64,000 bases of DNA from Crotalaria pallida (GCA_037953625.1 CM075656.1:70575001-70639000), one strand, 5' to 3'; shown: positions 10,679-22,714, numbered from the stretch's first letter. The notes: a model not told the origin generated them from the sequence alone. Numbers and translations: made by a program.

Positions 10679-10876
10679 CTTATATTAAAAACCTAAAAAA
10701 ATATTAGCTTTGTCCAGTAAATAAGACCTTTTTTTTCCCTTGTAATACACATGATAAACAATAATGATAATCAATATTATTCTTTTTTACTTAGTCATTC
10801 TCCAAATCTCTCAAGCTTTGTTTTCTCTTTTCCTTATTATTTCTAATATCTTTGATTAATGACTATATAATTACTG

Positions 10877-10916
<40 letters not shown>

Positions 10917-13262
10917 AGCATAAACGTCATCATTACCACACTACTTTTTTGTTTTTCTATGTGAAAATGTGGTGATTGGTATAAATATTATAATTTTTCG
11001 TTAAATTTTCTTTACCACACAAAGTATGAGATGAGTGATATGATTCGATTGACAAATAAATATATGTGAAAATGTCATTGCACTGAAAAATATTGTTCTG
11101 TCATGCAATCGTTCACACAGAGAAGTTGGTGCATGTGGCCATACTTACCAGACCGAAATATAAAAATAATGGAAAATTGACATTGTGTCGTTCAGAATAT
11201 AGGTGGAGATCCTTTCATATCCACAATCAAACCAAGATGATAGGAATATTATTTGCATACATTGTACATCACTACATCTTATAAACACTAAGCTGTCTCG
11301 TCATCATCCTTAATTTGATCCTCTGCTTCTGCATTTGGCAACCAGACATTTCGGAATAGCAATTACTAGATAGCGAAGACTATTTAATTTCATTAGATTC
11401 TTCGTATACAGTACAAACAATTCCGTGGAATGCTCACCTTGTCCCATGATACTTGACAGGGTGCTCTCAACTTTTAGGTAAAAATTCGATTTACCAACTT
11501 CCAAGAAGAATAATCAAACGCCTAGTTTTGATTATTTCCTTCATTTCGATTATTTTGATATGAATCCAGCTTTTTTAAATGTGAAATAATTTACTTTAAT
11601 TTAGAGCCTAAAACGTGTACCTTTATTTATTATTGTTGATTCACGGTTATGATTACTAGTAAATTTTCCCGTGTTCAATGCGAGTTTTAATTATTTTTCT
11701 ATACATTGATTTGAGTATAGATTTTGAAAATATATTTTTTAGATGATAAGTTAATATGGACCTTTTTTTTTAATGATGAATGACATGTATTTCATTTGAG
11801 TAGTGATATCATTGCAAACAACTTAGCAAAATGCTCTAGATAGTAAGTTATCCCCAAAACTCTTCGTAAGAAAGGATGCATATGAAATCCGTGTACAAAT
11901 TGCATCCATGATGATACAATCACCGTCGTGAATAATACAAAAGAAGCAATAAACAAAAGAAATTTCTCAATCTCATTATATCTCCTTGACTCACCTCTTA
12001 TCAAGAACATCTACACTCCTTCAAATAATCTCACCTCACCTCATAATTTAGCATTATAATCAAATTCTTTCAAATTTTGATCTTTCTCATTGTTAGAAGA
12101 CAAAGCAGAGCAAGCTAAGGTTAAAATAAATCCAACAACAAATAATGTAAAGGTTGAAATCATAAATAAATCTCGTCAAAGAAAAAAATCCTGAACCTGA
12201 AGCTTTTCATTACGGTACGGTGTGAACAATACATAATCAAGGCATGAAAAAAAAAAGACAATGCTTCAACATAAAGGGTGATTTAGAGAATATCCTAAAA
12301 ACTACATAAGAAAGAGTAATGTGTGATTTACTTTGATTCAACATAGACTGATATAAGCCATCATAGGCATGAGGTAGGTTCAAAAGAATCCTAAACCTGT
12401 TGCATAAGGAGCAGATCCTCTAACCTACAATGATACAATCCTCATCACCCAAAAATCGCCCACTAGCAATTCTACAGGATTACCAACTGTTACAGAATCA
12501 CATACCCCACAGAATTTTTATTCTTTAATTTAAACTTTTTTTACATAAAAATACCCGTGTGAAAAAAAAAATAACCATTAGAAAAAAAACAGCAAACCCA
12601 AATTCAAAAACCCGAAGGATTTGTGCCAAAAATGTTAAAAAAAAAAAACAAAGAGAGTCTTCACCCATTTGTGCCAAACCATAAACCCATTCTCACTTTT
12701 CCTTCATTCACTGATTTGACAATTTGTACAAAAAATACCCAAATTAAAAATCCCTAAAAAGAGCAAATCAAATCTTTAGGGTCACAAAAGAAGAAAAAAT
12801 AGGAAAAAAAGAACGATCGAAGAAAAAAAAAGAAAAGAAGAAGAATAAGAACGATGGAAGAAGGAAAAAAAGAAAAAGAAGAAAAAAAAAAGAAGAAAAG
12901 TACGATGGAAGAAGAAAAGAAGAAGAAGAAGAAGAAGAAAGGGTGTCAAATGTGAAAAGAAAGAACGATGCAAAGAGAGTGTGACATGGAGTGAGAGAGA
13001 GTAGATGATATGATTTGCTTTTTAGTTTCAACAAAACTTCTCAAAGAAGTTTCATTTTGGAAAATTCGAAATTAACCTTCTATTTTAGCTCATCATTAAT
13101 GATGTATTTAGCAGAGAAATACATATTTAGGAAGGAAAATGAATGGGTTTTAGGAGGGAAATCAAATTTGTCCTCTACTTCTCCTATTTTATATTATGTT
13201 GATAAGAGCTCATTGATTTATCTTATATATGCAAACATATTATTATGATTATAGTATTTGGC
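10679..13262. other. Intergenic DNA, no gene supported
   Basis: Contains an AT dinucleotide microsatellite at about 10881-10911 and a strongly purine-rich tract at about 12780-12990 made of GAAGAA/AAAGAA words, whose reverse ORFs encode only Ser/Phe/Leu runs. Small ORFs (11093, 11310, 11792, 13015) show no family resemblance or codon signal. Confidence 0.5.
10881..10911. repeat. (AT)n microsatellite
   Basis: About 15 uninterrupted AT units are read directly in the sequence. Confidence 0.95.
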
Positions 13263-13352
13263 TATTAGCAATTTTTTTTTTTTAAAAAGCAAAGCAAGAT
13301 TAAGATTAAAATTTAAAAAAGGGAGCACAAGGGGTATCCCATCCCCACTCAA

Positions 13353-13724
13353 TTACAATTGTTGCAAACACTCCAAAGGATTTAACATCCAGTTGCCAAA
13401 ACTGTAACTCACACCTGTGTTGTTAGCTTTAAAACTAGTCCAGAATTGGACATCTATCTGTTCTAGAATTTCAGCTTGTCCTACCTCGTTATTTTCAAAA
13501 ACAATGCAGTTCCTTGATTTCCATATATTCCAAATAACGACAAGCCAATAATTAATTCCACCAGATTTTTGCTTTGTTGGGTAATGAGAGGAGTCCACCA
13601 TGTTGTAGGAAATTATTTTTGCCTCCCTTTTGTAGCGCCATATTAATGGTGAAACGAGAATAGCATTGTTGTCAAATTGCATACACCTTTGGGCATCAAA
13701 ACAACAAATGTTTTGTATCTTCAT
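13353..13724 (-). pseudogene. LINE ORF2 C-terminal segment
   Basis: The piece contains NYWLVVIWNIWKSRNCIVFEN, the W-x2-W-x3-RN-x-x-F block found near the C-terminus of plant L1 ORF2 proteins, and ends at a natural-looking stop close to the poly(A). It is separated from the upstream part by a frame break near 13730-13770. Confidence 0.75.
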
Positions 13725-13773
13725 CTTCTAGACCACGACTCGGGCACTTGATATCATTGTTCTTAATAACGTT

Positions 13774-14301
13774 TCAAAGGTTTAAGTTGACTCTAGATGC
13801 AATTCCATTCTCTAGGGCTCTCCAGGCAAAGCAAGCCATTTTGGATGGTGTTGAGTTTTTCCAAAACTCCCTATAGAAATCTACATCTTTACTGTTATCT
13901 TCTGATTGTAGCTGTTCATAGGAGCTCTTGACATTGTAATGTCCTCCTTTGTCATGCTTCCACCTCCATCTGTCTTTAACTCTGAATTTTGGTTTGTTAT
14001 TTTCCAGAAACCTGCATAGAATTTCAATCTCCTGCACTTCCCAGTCATATAAATTTCTTCGCCAATGCATATTCCAAGACCACACCCCTTCATCCCATTC
14101 ACCCATATTTTCAATGACAGCATTTTTATTCATGGAAAGATGGTAGAGTCTAGGAAATAACAGTTTCAAACTCGCCTCATCATCCCACACATCATCCCAG
14201 AACAAAATCTCGTTACCTTCTCCTAGCTCCGCCTTTATCCTTCTAGCAAACCTCTTCCCCCTTTCATTTTGACTCTCTAACTTACCTATTCCTCTCCACA
14301 T
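13774..14301 (-). pseudogene. LINE ORF2 zinc-binding RT-associated segment
   Basis: MWRGIGKLESQNERGKRF, EILFWDDVW and HYNVKSSYEQL with WKNSTPSKMACFAWRAL follow the usual order of the region downstream of L1 reverse transcriptase. The frame to the upstream RT part is lost in 14304-14508. Confidence 0.8.
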
Positions 14302-14508
14302 CCTGATCCCTTATTAAACAACGTGACATCTCCTTGTAAACACCTCCTACCTATTGTATCCCCATATTTCGACACTGACACCCTCACCCAAAGAGATTCC
14401 TTTTCTTGAATTATTCTCCATTTCCACTTACCAATTTAAAGCTAGATTAAAATCTTCTAAATCTTTTATTCCTAAACCTACCCGTATTTTTGGCTTACTA
14501 ATTTTTTT

Positions 14509-15246
14509 TCATCTAATCCAACAAACCTCTCTCTTGTCCCCTTCCCCACCCCACAAAAATCTCCTTTGTAATTTCTTAATTTCAGAAACAACACATTTAG
14601 GGGCATAAAACATTGAAAAATAATACAGAGGGATAGAAGAGAGTACCGACTTAAGTAAGGTAACACGTCCTCCAAAAGAGAGTTGCTTCCTTTTCAAGGT
14701 AGAGAGCTTGAGATGAAGAGATTCAACAATGGGTCTCCATGAAGAATCTCTGAAAGGACTTATTCCCAAAGGAAGGCCTAGATATGTTAGAGGAAAATCA
14801 CCCATTTTGCAATTCAAGAATTTAGCCATTGCTTCCACTTCTTCAGTATTACCGTTGACACCCAATATGCTACTCTTGTGATAATTCACTTTTAAGCCCG
14901 ACACCAGTTCAAAGCACCTTAGAACACTCTTCACTGTTACTGAGTTTTCCATTGGTAAGTCCCCTATTAGTAGTGTATCGTCATCATATTGTAAATGTGA
15001 AATTTGCACCTCCTGCCTTCCCACCGGAAAGCCTTTAAAGTAACCTTTACTGATTGCACTTCTCATCAATCCACTTAACCCTTTTGCAACCAACAGGAAA
15101 AGGAAGGGGGCTAAATGATCTCCCTGTCGAATTCCTTTTTGAAAATTAAAAACCTTGGAAGGGCTCCCATTTAAGACTGTCGCTGTCTTAAGACAACAAC
15201 TTATCCGTTCCACCCATTTGTTATTAAAGCCCAACCTTCGCATCAT
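14509..15246 (-). pseudogene. LINE reverse transcriptase, catalytic half
   Basis: KGIRQGDHLAPFLF and the active-site box YDDDTLLIGD (F/YADD in most L1s) are present, followed by LGLPLGISP and RRFLWGG. In frame with 15262-15963 upstream, separated by a TAG at 15262-15264 where the family has Trp. Confidence 0.9.
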
Positions 15247-15261
15247 ATACTGTATAAAATT

Positions 15262-15963
15262 CTAGTTGACTAAGTCGTATGCTCTCTCAAAGTCAACCTT
15301 GAAAATTTTGCATGGCCTTTTTGTTCTTTTTGCCTCCTCTATGACTTCTGAAGCTATCACCACACTGTCTAGGATTGATCTTCCACCGACAAAAGCATAC
15401 CGCTCTTCTGCAATTACTGATTCGATTACTCTTTTTATTCTACCTGCCAGCACCTTTGCAATTATTTTATATATACAGCCCACCAACGAGATAGGTCTAT
15501 ACCCATTCAAACTCATGGGTGACTCAGATTTTGGAACCAGTACCAAGAAAGATGCATTGCTTCCTCTAGGCAACCTGGCATGAGTGTGAAAGTCTTGCAT
15601 CATTTTAATAATATCAAATTTCAACACTTCCCAACAGTTTTTGATGAAAGTGAAGTTATAACTATTAGGCCCTAGGCTTCTGTCACCACTACACTCCCAA
15701 ACTGTTGCCCTAATCTCTTCTTCTTGAAACTCCTGGGTGATCAAATTGCTATCATCTTCTGAGATTCTGTTAAAATTAACACCATCAAGCATCGGCCTAT
15801 CCCACTCTTCATCAATAAATCTTCTTCTGAAAAATTCTTTTATATGTTCCTTCAATTGATTAGGTTCCTCCATCCACTGGCTATTTATCTTCATGTCTGG
15901 AATCTCTATTCTCTTCTTGTTCTTATTTATTACTGCATGAAAAAAATTTGGAATTGCTGTCAC
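15262..15963 (-). pseudogene. LINE reverse transcriptase, N-terminal half
   Basis: Contains the RT fingers region: SFLVLVPKSESP, NGYRPISLVGCIYKIIAKVLA, RYAFVGGRSILD and KVDFERAYD with its catalytic Asp. It is stopped one residue after the AYD box by the TAG at 15262. Confidence 0.9.
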
Positions 15964-16216
15964 CCTCCTTGATCCATCCTAGTCTTGATTTTTGTTGGAG
16001 AAGCCTATCCTTGAATTTTGAAATTTTCCACATTTCCAAATTCGCTAGTCTTCGTTTCTCTATTTCTGCTGTTGACAACTCACGATCGTCTTCAATTACA
16101 TAAATGGAGTTAATCTCATTAATTTGCTCCGCCAATTTCTGTTCTAAGTCTCCGAAATTGTTTTTATTCCACTGTTTAAGATGCAGCTTCAATGCCTTCA
16201 TTTTCTCTTTTAGCAC
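15923..16216 (-). pseudogene. LINE ORF2 linker between endonuclease and RT
   Basis: A charged, helical segment ending RLGWIKEGDSNSKFFS, the standard W-x-x-EGDxNSxFFH box preceding plant L1 RT. It overlaps the RT frame by 41 bases, so a frameshift lies there. Confidence 0.8.
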
Positions 16217-16225
16217 AAACGCCCC

Positions 16226-16597
16226 TCATCCTTGTATGGATAGCTTTTCCCACTCTTCTTCTTTGATCATTTTTACTAAACCAGAGACCTTGAACCAATA
16301 GTTATTTGTTCTAAATGGCTTAGGCCCCCAATCTTTTATCTGACTCTTCAAAAGAATTGGACAGTGATCTGAATATTCCCTCTTCAGCGCCAATTGCGAA
16401 GTGTCTTTCCACTGTGCCAGCCAATCTAAGCTTACCAGAAACTTGTCTAATCTACTTGCTGCTTTGTCATTTGATTTGTACCATGTGAACCTTCTCCCCA
16501 TCAATGGAAGATCCACAAGTTCTGATTCTTCGATAAACTTCTCGAACTCAAACCACTCTCTTCTTTCTTCTTTCAGCAACTTCCCTCTTATTAGCAA
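16226..16597 (-). pseudogene. LINE endonuclease, C-terminal part
   Basis: LVDLPLMGRRFTWYKS, SRLDKFLVS and EYSDHCPILL (SDH catalytic box of the apurinic-type endonuclease) are visible. The N-terminal catalytic residues are absent because the element is 5' truncated; the TSD begins at 16589. Confidence 0.85.
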
Positions 16598-16598
16598 T

Positions 16599-18811
16599 GT
16601 TAAATAGGCATTTTAGACTCTAAAGTACTAGTACACTTCACACTTTAGGGGAATTCGCTCAACTAACTTAGATTGAATGAACGAACTACAAAGGACTAAT
16701 TGAAGAAATTAGTGTAGTTTAAAGATTTAAAAAAAAAACTAAAACATGGAGTGAATATTTGCATATATAGGAGTGAAAGTTTATGGTAGCTAGATGTTAT
16801 TTTACCAACTCTTTAGTGCATACATCATCATTTTTGGGATCAATTTGCTCTTGTATTGTCATAATTTTCTTTTTTTTTTTTTGGAATACTCAAACCATAA
16901 TCTTGCTGACATGATGATATGAACCATTGACAATTCCTTAGTCAGTCATAATTAAGTATTCCTTTTATATGTGGGATGTGCATTGATGGAGACTTTCTCG
17001 AATTAAATAAACTATAAAAGTCTATAAGTTGTATGATTGACCATAGGATGATGATATTAACACCTATAAGCTCAATCATTGACGATTAAAAGACAAAGAC
17101 AAATTATTCTTGAACCTTTTCTATCATCTGTTAATAAGAATTCTCCCCTTTTTTTTTTGCCATCAAAATAATTGTTCGTGTGCACAGTATGGGAGAATCT
17201 ATATTCTATGTCTATGCCTTACCAAAACATGAATTTGCGCTAATAGAGTGCATAGTTATTTATTTTGTTAACAGTAGTTATTTATGATTTCTAACACTGT
17301 GGATGAGGTTTGAGTCATCATCACTATATATTTCTCAATTCAATCTTAAGCAATTATTCCACCACTTTCCAGCACAATGAAGGCAGGCAAAGGGGATTCC
17401 TCTGCCCTCCACTCTAGGGGAATGAAAAAAAATAAAAGAAATAAAAATGCTAAGAAAACAGATAAACCAAATGATTGGCTTGCTATAGTGTTTAACCACT
17501 ATGGCATGCGTTTATAAGTGGATGGATTATATTAGATACTAATTCTAAAATCTTTTTTTCATAAGCAATTCTAAAATCTTATTAGGACAACAAAGATAGA
17601 GACAAATGGAATAAGAATATATTTGTACACTAGTTTGTAGCTTATTTAGTAGATTTAGCTTATTAGTTTGTAGCTTATTTAGTAGATTTAGCTTATTAAT
17701 TTAGTAAAAAAAAAATTTGTAAAGCTAGTTCTACGGCTTAGGGGAAAAAAATTGAACTTGTACAATTTGTCAAATATTCCAATTGAATGAGTTAATTACA
17801 TAACCGTAAGCTTTTAGCTATAAAAGCCACAATCTTATCATCTTTCATTACCTTCATCATTGTTTAAGTTTAGGTGAGTTGAGCTCTGGGCTTCACCAAG
17901 ATCAGGGCAAGTTTCAAGATGCAAAGAACACTTACAAAAATACTTTCAAATTACCTGCCAACATCATCTTCATAATGGTAAAATTCAAATGTGAGATCTC
18001 TTCTTAAACCCGAACTTAATTCTTATCAACTGAGTTGATGGTTGTTGGCCTACCTTCCTCATTTTCAGCTACAATCTTATAAAAGAAAAATTTCATAGAG
18101 GAAGATTCTCTTGCCATGACACGTTACCTTTTGTTATACTTTCAACATTAGCAGTTGAGACAATAAGAAAACGTGCACAAAAAAAGCTATTAGCCAGATT
18201 TGATTAATCAATGTGAGTTTAGTTGTAATCATATATGCTGCGTGGGTAGATTATTAAAATTGGTTATGCTCGGCATATGGAAGTGAGTGTAAATTAAAGT
18301 AATAGGAGAGTCAGAAAAAGACAAAATAAGGGGTAGATTTGCACAACAGTTATACGTTTACAGAGGACGCAATCGAGCTCTGTAATTCTATTAGAAAAAA
18401 TTAAATTTTTTATTTGGGTTAATGAGCATCTTCTGTTTTTTCTCTATTTTGGAGCCATGGAAGAATGATGGGCGTGCATGAAATTTGTTATTTCTTGGTT
18501 AATCTATGCTTTTGTATCTTTTGCTGTAACCTCCTTGTTTTTACTGTATATAAGCAAGTACTTAAGTGCACGCTCACATTTAAATTAAGATAATTAAACA
18601 AAGAACTGAATAAGTTTACACAAGAACCAAACCACCACGTACTGTGTGAACAGCAAACAAGAAGTAAATTAATGTTAATTATACATTGTATTTTTTTAAA
18701 AAAATAAAATAATAATAATAATAGAAAAGATGAGTAATGTATCAACAGTGTAAAAATTTTTTACGTTATCAATGCATCATCCACCATTCATTCGTTCATG
18801 GTTGTTGACTT
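16599..18811. other. Intergenic DNA, no gene supported
   Basis: AT-rich, with T-runs and a short tandem duplication at 17631-17696. No ORF with family resemblance. A CTCCCC/CCTCTGCCCTCC patch near 17390-17415 has no assigned role. Confidence 0.5.
17631..17696. repeat. 33-bp tandem duplication
   Basis: The unit beginning TAGTTTGTAGCTTATTTAGT occurs twice head to tail at 17631-17663 and 17664-17696 with no visible mismatch. Confidence 0.9.
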
Positions 18812-18814
18812 TTA

Positions 18815-19128
18815 GGCTATGTTTGGATTGGTGGTATTGGATGGAATGGAGTAAAATTAAACAAGGTTCCATTGTTTGGATTGTTCCAAGAGTGATGTAG
18901 TGGGATGGTACATGATGGGATGAGATCCATCCCATTCCATCCAAAACCCTTTATTTTTGTCCCCTCCAAATTGGGGTGTATCAAATGGAATGCAAATTTT
19001 TTCTCATTCCATCATAAAATATCCAAACAATGCAACAGAAATTTTGTTCCACTCCACCCTACTCCACCCCACTCCACTCCACCTCATCCCATTCCGCTCC
19101 ATTTATCATTAGATATCCAAACATAGCC
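18815..19128. mobile_element. Tourist-like (PIF/Harbinger-type) MITE
   Basis: Termini are GGCTATGTTTGGAT and its complement ATCCAAACATAGCC, flanked by TTA at 18812-18814 and 19129-19131, the 3-bp duplication usual for PIF/Harbinger MITEs. The interior holds TGGGATGG/CCATCCCATTCC words. No coding capacity. Confidence 0.85.
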
Positions 19129-19204
19129 TTAAATTAAAGTAATACAAATGAATGTTGGATGATGGATTGATGGTGTAAAAAAACAATGCATACCCATTAA
19201 TTTC

Positions 19205-19206
<2 letters not shown>

Positions 19207-19256
<50 letters not shown>
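19207..19256. repeat. (ATA)n trinucleotide microsatellite
   Basis: About 16 units of ATA/TAA in a row are read directly. The overlapping minus-strand ORF encodes only a Tyr run and is not a gene. Confidence 0.95.
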
Positions 19257-19623
19257 GGAAGAAAAGGGGGAAATGTTAGGGAAAATGTCAAATTCTACAT
19301 TAAAAAGTTAAATTTGTTTTTTTGTACTAATTTCATTTCAGTTTTTTTATAAGCCTAATTTCATTTTGAATGGTTGCGGAGACGTGCCATTTGATTCCTT
19401 CCTCAATCCAATTCTCATTGTCCCCAACGATCCCTTTCCTTGCTGTGAACTTGTGATGAGAACAAGAAATAAAGAGCTATGAAGAGAGACACCAATATAG
19501 TTACATACACATACTGCTGCTGACTCCTAGCTATTGTTTTTGTGGAGCGTAAATTGACTTGGTTTGGATTTAGTGCAAGCGTGCGGTGACACACTCGTAC
19601 GTACGTCAAAACTAAAAAATCAA

Positions 19624-20334
19624 GACTTTTTTTTTTTAACCCTACAGTTTACTCGTTGGTCCCATTTGTATTGGTCCCATTTGTATTGATATGAATGAAG
19701 TTGGCCTTATTTTATCTATTTAAATAAGACGAAAGTGATTTTCCAATTTTAAATAGGCGGAAATAAATAGAATAATTTTTCCGATTTCAAAAAGGTGAAA
19801 TTTTCCGACTTTTCCAAGTCGAAAATTTTTTTCGATTAGGAGGAGTCGGAGAATTTTTTTTTTTTTTTTTGAGTTGGAGAATTGAGATTCAACGGCTACA
19901 TCTAACCAGTCTCTGAATTAATAATGGATGACTACCATGCCTTGGAAATGGAGTCAAGAATACGTATTTTAAAATTCCATGAAATATACACCAAAGCCAC
20001 AAGCCGAGTGCTTCATTATGTATCTTGCTATGCACACACCCTTAACCAGTCTTCTATTCCGATCCAAAGGGGAAAACAAAACATTTCCGACTCTCTAGAT
20101 TCGAAATAGATAACTCTTCGACTCTTTACAGTCGGAAAAAATTTTCCGATCTGTAAGAGTCGGTAAATTCCGCCTTTTTGAAATTGAAAAAATTGTTCTA
20201 TTTGTTTAATTTCCGCCTATTTAAAATTGAAAAGTCATTTCTACCTTGTAAATCGGTAAAATAATGACAACTTCGTCTATAATAATACAAACGAGGACCA
20301 ACGAATAAACTGTGGAGTTCAAGAAGAAAAAGTC
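19624..20334. mobile_element. TIR element of the GACTTTTT family, copy 1
   Basis: Ends are GACTTTTTT and AAAAAGTC, flanked by AAAATCAA at 19616-19623 and 20335-20342. Inverted arms share ACAGTTTACTCGTTGGTCC / ACAGTTTATTCGTTGGTCC, ATTTTAAATAGGCGGAAAT and a TTTCAAAAAGG block over about 200 bp. The interior has a unique centre without coding signal. An 8-bp duplication fits hAT-like or Mutator-like elements. Confidence 0.88.
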
Positions 20335-20342
20335 AAAATCAA

Positions 20343-20869
20343 ACACCCCACTATAGTGATGACCAAATATTCTTCTTCTTACTCCAAATAAAAATAAAAA
20401 CTGGAGTTTGAAAGTTGAAATCAAAACACTTTACAGTTTACACAAAAAGTAAGCAAAAAATACATACCTAGCATAAAATGGAGTGGGTCACGCGTCACTC
20501 CTCCCAAGGCCAGACAATCACTGTATACATTTTTGTTGTTAACAGTTCAAAAACATAGATATAGAAATGTGGTACACTTGACCATTCTCTAACTTTGAAG
20601 AATTTACCATTATTTTTTGTACGTGTATAATAAAAATACCAATCGAGGCATATAGTTTTTTGAAATTTAAATTAAAGGTGAAGTAAGTGGAAATGGAAAA
20701 GGACTGAACCTGCTAAAATTGAAGAAAACAATATAGGAAAGAAAATATATGGTGCAGGATCCGCAGCACACTCTCAAAAGTTAAGGATCCAGAGGCCCTG
20801 CCACGATTTAACGTAGAAAGTAATAAACCTATATCTATATATACATATAAACTTATAAATTAACGTACA
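20343..20869. other. Intergenic, no gene seen
   Basis: AT-rich sequence. Only a short CAGGATCCGCAGCACACTC / GGATCCAGAGGCCCTGCC stretch near 20756-20800 is GC-richer; no feature assigned. Confidence 0.4.
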
Positions 20870-21150
20870 AATATAAAAAAAATAAACAAAAACAATATTA
20901 ACAAAAAAATTAACTTCGCATTTATTAAAGAAGCTAGTTGAATGCATCTAATTTTTTCGTATTCATAAAAAAATAGACTAATTTAAAAAGCATGCATCGA
21001 AAATAAAACAAAAATTAAATGATAAAACCATTTTATTGAGATATTTTAGTAATGATTGATTGAGAATAAAAAGTTGGTTAAGTCTTTCTCACATTTGAGA
21101 CCACTGATATAATGTTTTTATTTGCTTATATTTGACAACGGAGGGAGTAC
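20870..21150. mobile_element. Stowaway-like MITE (left end eroded)
   Basis: The right end ACAACGGAGGGAGTAC is a classical CTCCCTCCGT terminus. The body (AGTTGAATGCATCTAATTTTTTCG, AAATGATAAAACCATTTTATTGAG, CACATTTGAGACCA) matches the copy starting at 9503. The left end has decayed. Confidence 0.6.
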
Positions 21151-21152
21151 TT

Positions 21153-21799
21153 TATAAAAAAAAGTGATAAATATCATATGTATTGGAGAAATAGCAAAAG
21201 AAATTAAATAATAATAATAAAAAAATTTATTAAGAAAAATAAAAATGACTTATCATATTAAAATTTTGACTGAGATGTGAACAAGTGCATTGGACGTAAG
21301 AGTATTTGTCGCCACAAGTGAATCACTTGGTGTAAAGACATCTCATGACTAATAACCTTCGGGATACAACAATCACTTTTCATCAATTATTTGGTCCTGA
21401 ACCACCACATTATCTATGGTTCAGACCTATGAAGACTAGATACTTCAAAAATGGAAAAGTATCAGTGTTGCACCCGTGTCTGATACCGATACACGTACGA
21501 TACTTCCCGATACGTGTCCCAAAAGTATCCAATTATTTTTTTTTAAAAAAATACTTTTAAGATACTTCTCAGATATTTCTCGATACTCCTAGATACTTTT
21601 TCTGATACTTCCCAGGTAATCGTTTGACTTTATTTTGAATTTTTAATAATTATTTTCTTTTAAAAGTAACATTTTGATTAGTATTTTTGTGAAAACGAGG
21701 TTAAAAGTTTATATTCTAGGGTGAAAGCACGTTTACTTAGAATCCTTTGTGGTGGAATTACTATTTGTCCTAAAATTACTGCAGAGTATTTGAGTGATT
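21153..21799. other. Unclassified repeat with GATAC words
   Basis: Near 21470-21620 the sequence repeats GATAC-based words (CGATACACGTACGATAC, AGATACTTCTCAGATA, CGATACTCCTAGATAC). Related text (GTCGTGTCGTATCTTG, GTCGTGTCGTATCTGTG) recurs at 22445-22510, to the right of the MITE inserted at 21809. No coding motif found; possibly one old repeat split by that MITE. Confidence 0.4.
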
Positions 21800-21808
21800 T
21801 AAAAATAA

Positions 21809-22318
21809 GGCTTAATTTTGTTACAAGTCCCTGAAAGTTTGGGGTACTTTTGTCAGATACCTTTATATTTTTTTTTTCAATGTCTGACTCCCCGAAGTTA
21901 CTTCTGGGTTTGTCATATACCCCTACTACCAATTCTGGTCAATTTTGATTACATGTAACATCAGAATCCTAATCAGACGCAGGAGGTTGGTCAAATGGTG
22001 TCGCGTGATGTCACACTGACGAAGACGACCTCTCTCTTCAATTGTTTTTTTATTTAACTAAAAATATAAAAATATTAAGTTTTTTAGTTTTTAAAGTTTT
22101 TGAAAAAAAGGATCTTTGCCCATGTGGCACCAGTTGCTTAACCCCATGCGTCTGATCAGAATTCCGATGTTACATGTCAGCAAAATTGACCAGAATTGGT
22201 AATAGGGGTATATGACAAGCCCATAAGTAACTTCGGAGAGTCAGACATTGAAAAAAAAAGAATAAGGGTATCTGGTAAAAGTACCTCAAACTTCAGGGAC
22301 TTATGACATAATTAAGCG
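21809..22318. mobile_element. Mutator-like MITE (GGCTTAATT family), copy 1
   Basis: Inverted arms GGCTTAATTTTGTTACAAG.. and CGCTTAATTATGTCATAAG.. share AAGTCCCTGAA and CAGATACC and extend over about 150 bp, including CAGAATTGGT/ACCAATTCTG. The 9-bp duplication TAAAAATAA is at 21800-21808 and 22319-22327. No ORF. A second copy is at 30366-41932. Confidence 0.92.
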
Positions 22319-22327
22319 TAAAAATAA

Positions 22328-22714
22328 TTTGTGAAGAGACAAAATATATTAAAGCTTAAGCATGTTCTATTGTCGAATGAGAGTTATCAATTACATTCAA
22401 TCCCAACAACTTTCTCACAAAAGATTTGTGTTAATATATCCGATGTCGTGTCGTATCTTGAATTATCGAAAATTCCTGTATCCCTGTATTCATGTCGTGT
22501 CGTATCTGTGTTGTATTACATATCAGGACTTCATATGTAGTTCAGAACAATATAAATTTGACAAATAGTAAGATTTAATTAAAAATTAAAATAATTAAAA
22601 TAATTAATATAATTATGTGTCAAATCATTATTAGTTGAGACCACGAATAACATGATAGTCCATAATCAAGTAATAATTGACAACAAAGTTGTTCATTTCT
22701 GATGTGAATTTTAG
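22328..22714. other. Intergenic, no gene supported
   Basis: Includes the GTCGTGTCGTATC words mentioned for 21153-21799 and an AT-rich stretch. Two overlapping ORFs at 22331-22568 lack any family resemblance. Confidence 0.4.

Larger units (their letters stand above)
9503..10720. mobile_element. Old Stowaway-like MITE, interrupted by a SINE
   Basis: ACTCCATCCGATCTTTATTATAAAC begins the left end, and the body (TTAGTTGAGTATATTTAATTTT, ATGAGACAATCACTTTATAAG, AGTAATAATTATATTGGAAAT) matches the MITE at about 20870-21150. Its right part continues after the SINE (CTTATATTAAAAACC) but the right terminal repeat is eroded, so the right limit is an estimate. Confidence 0.5.
13273..16588 (-). mobile_element. 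5'-truncated L1-type LINE, minus strand
   Basis: The minus strand encodes, in order, endonuclease C-terminus, reverse transcriptase, zinc-binding region and C-terminal WxxWxxRN segment, then a T-run (13272-13284, i.e. poly(A) on the minus strand). The duplication TATTAGCAAT lies at 13263-13272 and 16589-16598, which fixes both ends. Stops and frameshifts cut ORF2 into about six pieces. ORF1 and the endonuclease N-terminus are missing, consistent with incomplete reverse transcription. Confidence 0.93.

Noticed and set aside
12768..13034. Minus-strand ORFs of 60-88 codons
   Set aside because: They consist of Ser/Phe/Leu runs read from a GAA-rich purine tract; low complexity, not protein-like.
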